A stretch of 64,000 bases of DNA from assembly GCF_947495255.1 (NCBI RefSeq), contig NZ_CANLYI010000001.1:248001-312000 (forward strand), given 5' to 3'. Below are positions 8,344 through 16,832 of this stretch, one piece after another. The stretch comes from an uncultured Winogradskyella sp. Lineage in GTDB: Bacteria > Bacteroidota > Bacteroidia > Flavobacteriales > Flavobacteriaceae. The translations under genes and the position numbers were made by a program. Numbering within the stretch: position 1 is the stretch's first letter; each line of letters starts with the position of its first letter. The notes under the pieces are model-generated. The model had not been told where the DNA came from. It worked only from the letters and a program-made list of their open reading frames with translations, and did no database searches.

Positions 8344-9873
8344 TTATTTATTTACTCGTATAACATCATAAAAATCTTTTCTTCGATCTTTTAAATTTTT
8401 TACAGCTCCAAAAGAGTGTAATTCTCGTAAAAGACTTAAATCCACATCTGCAACTAAAATCATTTCGGTATTTGTCGTTGCTTCTGCTTTTATTCCATTA
8501 CTAGGAAATGAAAAATCGCAAGGCGTAAACACTGCTGATTGTGCATATTGAATATCCATATTATTTACATTAGGTAAATTACCAACACTTCCCGCAATAG
8601 CCACATAACATTCATTTTCAATAGCTCTGGCTTGTGCGCATAAGCGTACTCTAGAATAACCATTTTGAGTATCTGTTAAAAACGGCACAAACAAAATATC
8701 CATACCTTCTTCTGCCAATAATCTTGATAATTCTGGGAACTCAGAATCATAACAAATTAATACACCAATTTTACCTGCATCAGTTTCAAAAGTTTGTAGT
8801 TTATGACCTCTTTGCATTCCCCAAATTTTGGCTTCGTCTGGTGTTACATGGATTTTTTCATAACGTTCTAAACTTCCATCTCTGCGACATAAATAACCAA
8901 CATTAAACAACTTGTTATCTATAATTTCTGGCATACTACCTGTTATAATATTAATATTATAAGAAATAGATAATTGTTGCATTTTCTCAACAATTACCTT
9001 AGTATACTTTGCCAATTCTCTAATCGCATCTGGCTCGTACATATGATTGTACTTTGCCATTAATGGTGCATTAAAAAACTCTGGAAACAACGCAAAATCA
9101 GAACGATAAGCTGCAACACTGTCTACAAAGTATTCTACTTGCTGCATTAACTCATCTAAACTATTATAAGTACGCATTTGCCATTGTATAAGACCTAATC
9201 TCACAATGGTTTTTATAGCAGATGCTCTTTTGCTTTTTTTGGTATAATAAATATTATCCCATTCCATTAAAACAGCATATTCATTTGACGCTGTATCGCC
9301 TTCCAAATACCCTTTTAAAACTCTAACAGGATGAAAATCATTAGAAATTTGAAAGTTTAAAACTGGATCATGAATTTCTTTACGCTTTACCTTTTCAATA
9401 TACTCTTTTGGAGTAAGCTGCTTGTGTTTATGGTAATTTGGCATGCGACCTCCAAAAACAATACCTTTCAAATTCAGGTTCTCACAGATTTCTTTTCTGT
9501 AATCGTATAAACGTCTTCCTAAACGTAAACCTCTATATTCTGGCTTTATAAAAACATCAATTCCGTAAAGCACGTCACCATTGGTATCGTGCTTTTTAAA
9601 AGAATCACCTTTTATAATATCCGCATAAGTATGCTCATCATCTATACTGTCATAATCAACAATAAGCGATAATGCACAACCGGCAATATTACCATCAATT
9701 TTAATAACCACTTGTCCTTGAGGGAAAATGGAAGTTAAGCGTTCTATATGATGTTTTTTCCAGTAGGAATCTAAAACGCCTCCATAAGATTCTAAGGTTG
9801 CAGATTTTAATTCTTCAAAATCATCAACCGTTAAAAACTTTAATTCTATATTTTCAATCTTTTGATCGTCCAT
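8344..9873 (-). CDS. GNAT acetyltransferase - carbon-nitrogen hydrolase fusion
   Basis: A 509-residue two-domain enzyme. Residues 8-170 form a GNAT N-acyltransferase domain with an acetyl-CoA loop near RGLRLGRRL (114-122). Residues 222-505 form a nitrilase-superfamily amidohydrolase with the full triad Glu265 (ALFPE), Lys340 (RYEK) and Cys374 (GVLICYD). The hydrolase part is of the amidase kind rather than true nitrilase. The start codon is 2 bases from the stop of the deoxyhypusine-synthase-like gene, so translation is coupled in the polyamine operon. This context suggests action on an N-carbamoyl, N-acyl or amide derivative of a polyamine. The acceptor and substrate are inference; domain calls are firm. 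Confidence 0.88.
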   Translation of the reverse strand: MDDQKIENIELKFLTVDDFEELKSATLESYGGVLDSYWKKHHIERLTSIFPQGQVVIKIDGNIAGCALSLIVDYDSIDDEHTYADIIKGDSFKKHDTNGDVLYGIDVFIKPEYRGLRLGRRLYDYRKEICENLNLKGIVFGGRMPNYHKHKQLTPKEYIEKVKRKEIHDPVLNFQISNDFHPVRVLKGYLEGDTASNEYAVLMEWDNIYYTKKSKRASAIKTIVRLGLIQWQMRTYNSLDELMQQVEYFVDSVAAYRSDFALFPEFFNAPLMAKYNHMYEPDAIRELAKYTKVIVEKMQQLSISYNINIITGSMPEIIDNKLFNVGYLCRRDGSLERYEKIHVTPDEAKIWGMQRGHKLQTFETDAGKIGVLICYDSEFPELSRLLAEEGMDILFVPFLTDTQNGYSRVRLCAQARAIENECYVAIAGSVGNLPNVNNMDIQYAQSAVFTPCDFSFPSNGIKAEATTNTEMILVADVDLSLLRELHSFGAVKNLKDRRKDFYDVIRVNK

Positions 9874-9875
9874 GA

Positions 9876-10853
9876 TTACATATCCAAGAGATAAGCAAAA
9901 ATTAATGGTGCAACAATTGTAGCATCACTTTCAATAATAAATTTTGGTGTATTAATGTCTAGTTTTCCCCAAGTTATTTTTTCGTTTGGAACTGCTCCAG
10001 AATACGAACCATAACTCGTTGTACTATCACTAATTTGACAGAAATAGCTCCAGAATGGTGTTTCTGGTTTTTCCATATCTTGATATAACATTGGGACTAC
10101 ACAAATAGGAAAATCACCAGCAATACCTCCTCCAATTTGGAAGAAACCAATACCGTTTTCAGAATTGTTAGTGTACCAATCTGCTAAAAATGTCATGTAT
10201 TCGATACCAGATTTCATTGTACTTGCTTGAAGTTCACCTTTTATAACATAGCTTGCAAAGATATTTCCCATTGTACTATCTTCCCAACCTGGACAAATAA
10301 TTGGTAGGTTTTTTTCTGCTGCAGCATACATCCAAGAATCTTTAATATCAATTTCATAGTGCTCCTCTAAAACACCAGATAATAATAATTTGTACATATA
10401 TTCATGCGGAAGGTAACGTTCACCTTTAGCTTCAGCATCTTTCCAAATTTTCACAATATGTTCTTGGATTCTTCTAAAAGCTTCTTCCTCTGGTATACAT
10501 GTATCTGTAACACGGTTTAATCCTTTTTCCAACAAATCCCACTCATCTTGAGGTGTTAAATCTCTATAATTAGGAACGCGTTTGTAATGAGAATGCGCTA
10601 CCAAATTCATGATATCTTCTTCTAAATTTGCACCTGTACAAGACACAATTTGCACTTTATCCTTGCGAATCATTTCAGCAAATATCTTACCTAATTCTGC
10701 AGTACTCATTGCACCAGCCAAAGATACTAACATCTTTGCGCCAGAATTTAATTGGTCTTCATAACCCTTTGCTGCATCAACTAAAGCTGCTGCATTAAAG
10801 TGTAAATAGTACTTTTCTATAAATTTTGAAATTTCGCCTTTATTAGTAGTCAT
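9876..10853 (-). CDS. Deoxyhypusine synthase-like protein, probable homospermidine synthase
   Basis: Start chosen at the ATG at 10853 (MTTNKGEISKFIEKYY), giving 325 residues; the longer frame from 10916 adds 21 low-quality residues that overlap speB by 74 bases. The protein carries the deoxyhypusine-synthase fold, including the ITWGKLD segment (Lys297 in this numbering), which matches the region of the catalytic Lys that forms the imine with the aminobutyl group. Bacteria lack eIF5A, so hypusine is not the product. Known bacterial relatives transfer an aminobutyl group between amines, and homospermidine is reported as the main polyamine of Flavobacteriaceae. Position after speA and speB, which make putrescine, supports a homospermidine-forming role. 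Overlap with speB is 11 bases. Confidence 0.85.
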   Translation of the reverse strand: MTTNKGEISKFIEKYYLHFNAAALVDAAKGYEDQLNSGAKMLVSLAGAMSTAELGKIFAEMIRKDKVQIVSCTGANLEEDIMNLVAHSHYKRVPNYRDLTPQDEWDLLEKGLNRVTDTCIPEEEAFRRIQEHIVKIWKDAEAKGERYLPHEYMYKLLLSGVLEEHYEIDIKDSWMYAAAEKNLPIICPGWEDSTMGNIFASYVIKGELQASTMKSGIEYMTFLADWYTNNSENGIGFFQIGGGIAGDFPICVVPMLYQDMEKPETPFWSYFCQISDSTTSYGSYSGAVPNEKITWGKLDINTPKFIIESDATIVAPLIFAYLLDM

Positions 10854-11784
10854 CTTCAGTGTTGAATTTAGATTTTTTGTTTCCTTCTTTGTTTGAATCG
10901 TTAAAGTTACTTTCAAAAGTATTTTCGATATCTTGATCTTTAAACTTGTAGCTTAACATTTTGTAGTACAATTTTGCTGCTAAGAAGTCTGATGATTTAT
11001 CGTTTTCATTTGGGCATAATTCTACGATATCAAAACCAACCACGTTCTTTTCTTCAAAAACTTGTTTTAAGAATTCTAAAGTTTCATAATACAATAATCC
11101 TCCTGGTTCTGGTGTGCCAGTACTTGGCATAATTGAAGGATCTAACGCATCTAAATCGAATGTAATAAATACGTTATCTGTCATTTGATCAATAGCAGAA
11201 TCCATCCAACTATCATCTTCTGCCATTTCATGTGCGAAGTATATTTTGTCTTCGTCCATAACCGTTTTCTCAATGATATCCATAGAACGAATACCAACTT
11301 GAATTAAATTCGTTGTTTGGCTAGCTTCATAAACAGCACAAGCATGGTTGCATGTAGAACCTTCGTAGCTCTCACGTAAATCTGCATGTGCATCAATATG
11401 TAAAACCGTTAAACCTTCAAACATTTCATTAAAGGCTCTAATGGTTCCGATTGAAATAGAATGTTCACCACCAAAAACAGTTACGAACTTGTTCTTTTTA
11501 ATGTATTTTTTAGTCGCTAAGTGTACAGCTTCTACCATAGCTTCAGGTGAACTATTTTCTGAAACGGCATCTGCTAAGAATACACCTTGTTGATAAACCT
11601 CCGAAGCTGTTTCAATATCATACAGCTCCATATTTGCCGAAGCATCTAAAAATGCATCAGGACCTTTATCAGCTCCTTTTTGCCATGTACTTGTACCATC
11701 GTAAGGCACAGGAATTAGAACGATTTTAGCTGTTTCTAATTTTGCTAAATCTTCTGGGATACCAGCGTAAGTTTTTGTTTTCAT
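10843..11784 (-). CDS. speB: Agmatinase (ureohydrolase)
   Basis: A 313-residue ureohydrolase that splits agmatine to putrescine and urea. The binuclear manganese ligands are all visible: His108 in GGEHSIS, the DAHAD block at 131-135, and Asp220/Asp222 in FDLDALDPS. The EPGG segment near residue 235 is also typical. It lies 133 bases downstream of speA on the same strand and overlaps the next gene by 11 bases. Immediately before its ATG there is a 7-bp GC-rich hairpin (11791-11808). Arginase is an alternative within the family, but the arginine decarboxylase neighbour favours agmatinase. Confidence 0.92.
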   Translation of the reverse strand: MKTKTYAGIPEDLAKLETAKIVLIPVPYDGTSTWQKGADKGPDAFLDASANMELYDIETASEVYQQGVFLADAVSENSSPEAMVEAVHLATKKYIKKNKFVTVFGGEHSISIGTIRAFNEMFEGLTVLHIDAHADLRESYEGSTCNHACAVYEASQTTNLIQVGIRSMDIIEKTVMDEDKIYFAHEMAEDDSWMDSAIDQMTDNVFITFDLDALDPSIMPSTGTPEPGGLLYYETLEFLKQVFEEKNVVGFDIVELCPNENDKSSDFLAAKLYYKMLSYKFKDQDIENTFESNFNDSNKEGNKKSKFNTEDDY

Positions 11785-11790
11785 GTTTAT

Positions 11791-11808
11791 TTCCCGTGAA
11801 AACGGGAA
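11791..11808. repeat. Perfect hairpin next to the speB start
   Basis: TTCCCGT (11791-11797) and ACGGGAA (11802-11808) flank a 4-nt loop. The stem ends 6 nt before the speB ATG on the minus strand, so it could affect speB translation or processing of the speA-speB transcript. Its GC-rich form in an AT-rich gap looks like a dispersed palindromic repeat of flavobacterial genomes. Confidence 0.55.
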
Positions 11809-11847
11809 TCTTTTTAATTGTTATACTTTATAAAAAACACCCCTAAA

Positions 11848-11863
11848 GTCCCCTCAAGGGGAC
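11848..11863. repeat. REP-like palindrome between speA and speB
   Basis: GTCCCC (11848-11853) and GGGGAC (11858-11863) form a perfect stem with a TCAA loop. On the minus strand the flank reads CTTTAGGGGTGTTTTTT, so it could also act as a partial terminator after speA. The sequence looks like a repeated element familiar from other Flavobacteriaceae, which a genome self-search would confirm. Confidence 0.55.
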
Positions 11864-11917
11864 AATTTAAACTAGAGGCATAATTTTTTATTTTAAAATT
11901 TATTTTCTAGTAGTTCT

Positions 11918-13378
11918 TTAGACCTGTCCATTTTCTAACAGCGAAGCAGTCTTGGTTCTTGTCTCTTTTTTCTCTTTCGCCTCAGTTTCATACCCCAAAA
12001 TACCAAGTAGATTCTCACTTTTTTGTTGCTCTGCAAATACTTTTGTACTCAGATTTCCTTCTGCATCTTTTTGAATTAAAATATGCTTTGGTGTTGGTAT
12101 TAAACAGTGTTGCAATCCTCCAAAACCTCCAATGGTTTCTTGGTAAGCTCCTGTATTAAAAAAGCCAATATATAATGGTTTGTCTTTATTATATTTTGGT
12201 AAATAAATAGCGTTTGTATGTTGCTCACTATTGTAATAATCGTCACTATCGCAAGTTAAACCACCTAATAAAACGCGTTCGTAACTATCTTGCCAACGGT
12301 TAATTGGCAACATCACAAAACGTTTATTTATAGCCCAAGTGTCTGGTAAGGTTGTTATGAAAGATGAATTAATCATATTCCATTTTTCACGATCATTCTG
12401 TTGCTTTTGGTAAAGTATTTTATAAATCGCTCCTCCACTTTCTCCTACAGTAAAACTACCAAATTCAGTAAAAATGTTTGGTACATCTACCTCTTCTTCC
12501 TCACAAACAAGTTTAATTTGATTTACTATTTCATCTACCATATAAGCATAATCAAAATCGAAAGCCAAAGAGTTTTTTATAGGAAAACCACCTCCAATAT
12601 TTAAACTATTTAATGATGGACAAATTTTCTTTAATGATGTGTATACCTTTAAACATTTGTGCAATTCATTCCAGTAATACGCGTTGTCTCTAATACCTGT
12701 ATTAATAAAAAAGTGCAACATTTTCAGTTCAACCTTTTTATTATCTTGAATTTGAGCTTTATAAAAAGGCACTATATTTTTGTATCCAATACCCAAACGA
12801 GAGGTGTAGAATTCAAATTTTGGTTCTTCTTCTGAAGCAATTCTAATACCGACTTTAAACTTTCCGTTTATTTCTTCAGACAGTAAATCTATTTCCTCAT
12901 AGTTATCTATAATAGGAATGGCGTTTTTATGACCATCATTTATAAGATCAGCAATATTATTAATGTATTGTTCTCGTTTAAAACCATTACTTAATACATA
13001 CGTATCGTCTGTGATTTTACCTTCTTTCTTTAAAGCTCTAACAATATCAATATCAAAAGCAGAAGATGTTTCAATATGAATATCATTAGTCAACGCTTCA
13101 TCTAACACATGCTTAAAATGAGAACTTTTAGTACAGTAGCAATAGTTGTACTTGCCCTTGTAATTGTGTTTTTTAAACGCATCAGCAAACCACGTTTTAG
13201 CGCGCTGAATGTTATTAGAAATTTGTGGTAAATACGTGAATTTTAATGGTGCTCCATGTTCTTCAACCAATTTCATTAGGTCAATATTATGGAAACGTAG
13301 CGTTTTGTCCTCAAGTTTAAATTCGTCTTGTGGAAAGTCAAAGGATTGATCGATGAGATCAATGTATTTATTGTTCAT
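11918..13378 (-). CDS. speA: Biosynthetic arginine decarboxylase, fold III PLP enzyme
   Basis: A 486-residue PLP enzyme of the alanine-racemase/ornithine decarboxylase fold. The PLP lysine is Lys84 in YCYCTKSSH. The C-terminal barrel carries CDSDDYY (about residue 379), the Cys-Asp pair that completes the active site in this fold. It makes agmatine from arginine, the first step for putrescine. The protein is shorter than the about 630-residue enterobacterial SpeA, as is usual in Bacteroidota. It heads the polyamine operon. A promoter lies at 13671-13699, leaving a leader of about 285 nt that holds a 50-codon ORF and strong inverted repeats. Regulation through this leader is likely but unproven. 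Confidence 0.92.
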   Translation of the reverse strand: MNNKYIDLIDQSFDFPQDEFKLEDKTLRFHNIDLMKLVEEHGAPLKFTYLPQISNNIQRAKTWFADAFKKHNYKGKYNYCYCTKSSHFKHVLDEALTNDIHIETSSAFDIDIVRALKKEGKITDDTYVLSNGFKREQYINNIADLINDGHKNAIPIIDNYEEIDLLSEEINGKFKVGIRIASEEEPKFEFYTSRLGIGYKNIVPFYKAQIQDNKKVELKMLHFFINTGIRDNAYYWNELHKCLKVYTSLKKICPSLNSLNIGGGFPIKNSLAFDFDYAYMVDEIVNQIKLVCEEEEVDVPNIFTEFGSFTVGESGGAIYKILYQKQQNDREKWNMINSSFITTLPDTWAINKRFVMLPINRWQDSYERVLLGGLTCDSDDYYNSEQHTNAIYLPKYNKDKPLYIGFFNTGAYQETIGGFGGLQHCLIPTPKHILIQKDAEGNLSTKVFAEQQKSENLLGILGYETEAKEKKETRTKTASLLENGQV

Positions 13379-13446
13379 GTTGTTTGTAAAATATTCAAGT
13401 GTAAAATAAAAAATATATGCGTAAACTCTGTTAAGGTTACGTTATA

Positions 13447-13599
13447 TCATACCTGAATCTGGCTTTGTGTAGTTGGTACAAAACCATAAATATGCTGACT
13501 AGCAGCAATCGCAGAAGCGGAAGTTAGCTCTAAAATTCGGTTACTTAACCTGTAAGCTGCTCTTGAATATGACTTCCTAATTTTCAAGAACCCGAACAT
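13447..13599 (-). CDS. Putative 50-residue small protein in the speA leader
   Basis: An ATG-started frame of 50 codons plus TGA, too short for usual gene calls. It begins MFGFLKIRKSYSR, continues AAYRLSNRILELTSAS and ends TTQSQIQV. It lies after the speA promoter and ends 68 bases before the speA ATG, so it would be co-transcribed. The product is basic at its N-terminus, has no signal peptide and looks protein-like rather than random. No clear Shine-Dalgarno is present, which is normal in this phylum. The GC content seems higher than in the surrounding spacer. The same bases also form inverted repeats, so a structured RNA is the competing reading. Confidence 0.5.
   Translation of the reverse strand: MFGFLKIRKSYSRAAYRLSNRILELTSASAIAASQHIYGFVPTTQSQIQV
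13501..13589 (-). ncRNA. Possible structured leader RNA upstream of speA
   Basis: Four sets of complementary arms sit within 89 bases: TCTTGAA (13561-13567) with TTCAAGA (13583-13589); GGTTA (13539-13543) with TAACC (13546-13550); AGCAGC (13501-13506) with GCTGCT (13556-13561); and ACTTCC (13572-13577), inside the first loop, with GGAAGT (13519-13524). The last pair would make a pseudoknot. Position in the 5' leader of a polyamine operon is what a riboswitch or attenuator would have. It does not match a riboswitch class I can name, and the same stretch is an open reading frame. Confidence 0.35.
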
Positions 13600-13670
13600 A
13601 TAAACATGTTTCAATTGTTCAGCTAAAAACCGGTTTTAATATCTTGTTAGACTGACACCAATTTTCGCTG

Positions 13671-13699
13671 CAAATGTAAATTATTTTTTTATATGCAAA
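13671..13699 (-). promoter_or_regulatory. Bacteroidota-type promoter for the speA operon
   Basis: On the minus strand a TTTG -33 box (13696-13699) is followed after 17 nt by TACATTTG (13671-13678), a perfect TAnnTTTG -7 box. Transcription should start near 13664, leaving about 285 nt before speA. Confidence 0.7.
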
Positions 13700-13811
13700 A
13701 CATTTTTTTATTTTTATTTTAAATAATTTATCACACTAACAACCAACACCTTAAGTACATTATTTCCTATCCTTAAGAATTACTTATTTTACGTAGTAAA
13801 AAAGCTATACT

Positions 13812-13873
13812 TATCTCAATAATATTAACGAAAATGTTAAAATTTAAGAGATAAAATCGTTAAATTTGAGATA
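13812..13873. promoter_or_regulatory. Repeat-containing operator candidate upstream of the TPR kinase
   Basis: TATCTCAA (13812-13819) is inverted as TTGAGATA (13866-13873). In addition GTTAAAATTTAAGAGATA (13836-13853) and GTTAAATTTGAGATA (13859-13873) are near-direct repeats offset by 23 bp. LytTR regulators bind direct repeats, and a LytTR gene is the second gene of this operon, so autoregulation is a reasonable guess. The rest of the 13700-13889 gap is AT-rich with nothing else visible. Confidence 0.4.
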
Positions 13874-13889
13874 GAAAGTTATACGTATT

Positions 13890-15869
13890 ATGACGTATCT
13901 ATCTCACATATCGGTTTACTTAATATATCTTCTTGCCTTTACAAGTTTATACGGTCTCAACGCTGCCAAATTAGAACCTTCCAATACATCAAGTTTCAAT
14001 AAATATAAGATTGTTATAAAACGAGACTCTGCAAAAGTTGCTCTGCAAAACAAAATAAAAATAGCGAATAATGACAGTTTAAAAATAGCAATAGCCTATT
14101 ATGATTATGGTCAATACTTAGATGTCAATGGAGAAAAAGAAGCCTCCATAAAAAACTTAAAAATTGCTCTACAAATAGCAAAACAATTAAAGAATGATAA
14201 AAAAATTGCTGCAATAGGCAATTATTTAGCAAGTACCTATTGGGAAGTAGGCACTTACCAACCATCAATAGATGTATATATTATTGCTTATGAAAGTGCC
14301 GTAAGAACTAAAGATAGCAGCCAGATTGCTAAAATAAGCATGAATTTAGCAAGCAACTACAATTATTTAGGCGAGTATGACTTAGCCATAAAATACGCAC
14401 TTAACGCACTCAAAATAAAAGAAAAAGCCAAAGACTGGGAACGCATTTGTTATCATTATGTTTCAATGGCAACTATTTTTAAAGAAACTAATAATACTGA
14501 GAAATGGGAATTCTACATAAACAAAGCTTATAAATTAAAAGACAAGGAAAATTGTGCTTCACTTGGCGATATTGCTAAAATATATAACAACTTAGGTTCT
14601 ATTTCTGAAAGAAAAGGGCAACATAAAAAAGCACTTGCCTATTTTGATTCATTAATGGTATTAAGTAAAGAAGTTGGCTTTAATAAAGGTATCAGTGCTG
14701 CACTAAGTAATAGTTCTAATATTTATAAAAAGTTAAACCAAACCGAAAAAGCGTTACAATTATTACAAGAATCAGAGAACTATTTTAGTGACCCATATGA
14801 AATTATTTCTAACAACAATAGTAAGGCAGAACTCTATTGCATATTGGGACAAGACAATGAAGCGCTCTCATTAGTATTAAAGAACACAACACTTAAAGAC
14901 CTTTACTTTTATTCTATGGAGCACCAAAAAACGTTACAGCTCTTATCTGAGATAAATGCCAATTTATTAAATTACAAAGAAGCTTTACGTTGGAATGACT
15001 CCCTACGTTCTCTAGAAAATAAACTTCACGATTCTAAGGTTCAAAAAGGGATTGAAGAATTAGAAACCAAATACGAAACTGAAAAAAAAGAACAACAAAT
15101 AGAATTATTGACCACTGAAAATGAGTTAAAAAATCAACGTATTAATGCAGGTATCGTAATTCTTTCATTCTTAATCATTTTAATTCTACTCATATTATAC
15201 ATTTTAAATATTAAAAACAAGCAATCAGAATTAAAACAAAATAATTTGAGATTACAGGTATTAAGAACCCAAATGAATCCACATTTTGTGTATAACGCTC
15301 TAGGTTCTATACAGAATTTTATGATGAAGAATGATGCTCGTAAAGCCTCACAATACCTTTCGCAATTTGCAGCTTTAACACGTGCTACACTTAACAACTC
15401 AACGGCAGCATCCATTACCTTAGCTGATGAAGTTAGTATGATTGAAAACTACATGGCATTAGAGAAAATGCGAAAGCAAAATAAATTTGATTATAGCATT
15501 AATTATGACCAAGACTTGGATCTAGATTTTATAAGAATTCCGCCAATGCTTAACCAGCCCTTTATAGAAAATGCTATAAAACACGGTTTCAAAAATATTG
15601 ACAAAGGCGGCATTTTAACTATTACTATTACAGACAAAAAAGATTGGATTGAATTTATTATTGAAGATAATGGCGAAGGATTTTTAGAAGGCTTCACAAA
15701 GAAAAATCATAAATCTATGGCAATGTCCATTTTTGAAAATAGAAGAAAACTAATAAGACAGAAATACAAAAAGGACTTTAAGTTCGAAATCGTCAATTTA
15801 AGAGACAAACACCCTAACAAAACAGGAGTAAGAATTACAATTAACATTCCAATTTTAAATAATGATTAG
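13890..15869 (+). CDS. TPR-containing sensor histidine kinase (LytS/His_kinase type)
   Basis: A 659-residue membrane sensor kinase. An N-terminal hydrophobic segment (about 5-22) is followed by TPR-like helices from about 60 to 370, a coiled coil (about 390-420) and one transmembrane helix (about 425-447). The cytoplasmic part has the His_kinase motif NPHFVYNALGSIQN with the phosphorylated His near residue 465, and an ATPase N-box PPMLNQPFIENAIKHGF near 550. The stop overlaps the start of the LytTR regulator by 8 bases, so the two form a cognate pair. The start at 13890 gives the expected leader segment. In Bacteroidota such pairs respond to envelope or nutrient cues; the ligand here is unknown. 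Confidence 0.9.
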   Translation: MTYLSHISVYLIYLLAFTSLYGLNAAKLEPSNTSSFNKYKIVIKRDSAKVALQNKIKIANNDSLKIAIAYYDYGQYLDVNGEKEASIKNLKIALQIAKQLKNDKKIAAIGNYLASTYWEVGTYQPSIDVYIIAYESAVRTKDSSQIAKISMNLASNYNYLGEYDLAIKYALNALKIKEKAKDWERICYHYVSMATIFKETNNTEKWEFYINKAYKLKDKENCASLGDIAKIYNNLGSISERKGQHKKALAYFDSLMVLSKEVGFNKGISAALSNSSNIYKKLNQTEKALQLLQESENYFSDPYEIISNNNSKAELYCILGQDNEALSLVLKNTTLKDLYFYSMEHQKTLQLLSEINANLLNYKEALRWNDSLRSLENKLHDSKVQKGIEELETKYETEKKEQQIELLTTENELKNQRINAGIVILSFLIILILLILYILNIKNKQSELKQNNLRLQVLRTQMNPHFVYNALGSIQNFMMKNDARKASQYLSQFAALTRATLNNSTAASITLADEVSMIENYMALEKMRKQNKFDYSINYDQDLDLDFIRIPPMLNQPFIENAIKHGFKNIDKGGILTITITDKKDWIEFIIEDNGEGFLEGFTKKNHKSMAMSIFENRRKLIRQKYKKDFKFEIVNLRDKHPNKTGVRITINIPILNND

Positions 15870-16611
15870 AGCTATTATCATAGACGATGAACCTGCAATG
15901 CAAGAAGTAAACAGCCAATTACTATCCGAGTATTTCCCACAAATTAAACTCGTAGGGACTGCGGATTGTATTAAAACAGGCATTGATTTAATACATAAAA
16001 AAAAGCCAGATTTAGTGTTATTAGATATTCAATTATCTGATGGTTCTGGGTTTCAGTTGTTGCAAAAACTACCATCTTATGATTTTAAAGTTGTTTTTAT
16101 AACCGCGTTTGATTCCTTTGCCATAAAAGCCATAAAGTTTAGTGCTATAGATTATATTTTAAAACCAGTTAATGAAATTGAGTTTCAACAAGCTATCCAA
16201 CGCGCTATTGAGTTAATTGAAAAGAAAGTACATACAGAATCTCAAGTCAATGTTTTAATGGATTCGTTTAAAAAAGAACTACAAAACAAAAAGCTCGTTT
16301 TACGCACCCAAAACTCTATGCATATCGTAGACATTAGCGATATTCATTTTTGCAAAAGTGATAATAGTTATACTACATTTTACTTAGATAATAATGAAAA
16401 GATATTGGTGTCTAAAAGTTTAAAAGATTACGAAAGCATACTAAAAGAATATGGTTTTTTTAGACCACATCAATCCTATTTAGTCAACCTCAATCATATA
16501 AAAAAGGTTGACAAAACAGATCATGGTTTTTTAATAATGAAAAACAAAAAAGAAATTCCTATTTCAATACGTCAAAAGAAAAATCTAATTGACCTATTAG
16601 ATAATTTGTAG
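15862..16611 (+). CDS. LytTR family response regulator
   Basis: A 249-residue two-domain regulator. The receiver domain (1-120) has the acidic pair Asp8/Asp9, phospho-acceptor Asp55 (LVLLDIQLSDGSG) and a conserved Lys in ILKPV near 107. Residues 140-245 form a LytTR DNA-binding domain (HFCKSDNSYTTFYL, RPHQSYLVNLNHI). It is encoded 8 bases into the kinase gene, so co-translation is expected. The repeats at 13812-13873 are a candidate target. Downstream genes for an OmpA protein and lipoproteins are separate units, so regulation of them is not established. Confidence 0.92.
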   Translation: MIRAIIIDDEPAMQEVNSQLLSEYFPQIKLVGTADCIKTGIDLIHKKKPDLVLLDIQLSDGSGFQLLQKLPSYDFKVVFITAFDSFAIKAIKFSAIDYILKPVNEIEFQQAIQRAIELIEKKVHTESQVNVLMDSFKKELQNKKLVLRTQNSMHIVDISDIHFCKSDNSYTTFYLDNNEKILVSKSLKDYESILKEYGFFRPHQSYLVNLNHIKKVDKTDHGFLIMKNKKEIPISIRQKKNLIDLLDNL

Positions 16612-16832
16612 CCAACAATCGTTACTAAATATTTATTCTTAAGAGAATTAAATAACATCTTCCTTTATAGTTTTACCTAGTTAAAGAATACTTCAATGTG
16701 CTATAAATTAAAAACTTGCAGCACAAATTCCATTAAAAAACTAACGAATTCAAATTGAAATATAACGTAATCAAGTTCTGTTAAAAAGAACCAAATGTCT
16801 GTTGTAAATTTAGGTAATAAACAGCACACGTT

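Noticed and set aside
10854..10916. Extended N-terminus of the DHS-like protein
   Set aside because: It overlaps speB coding sequence and does not resemble the family start.
12401..12604. Opposite-strand ORFs inside speA and other genes
   Set aside because: They are shadows of real genes: low complexity, no motifs, no control signals.
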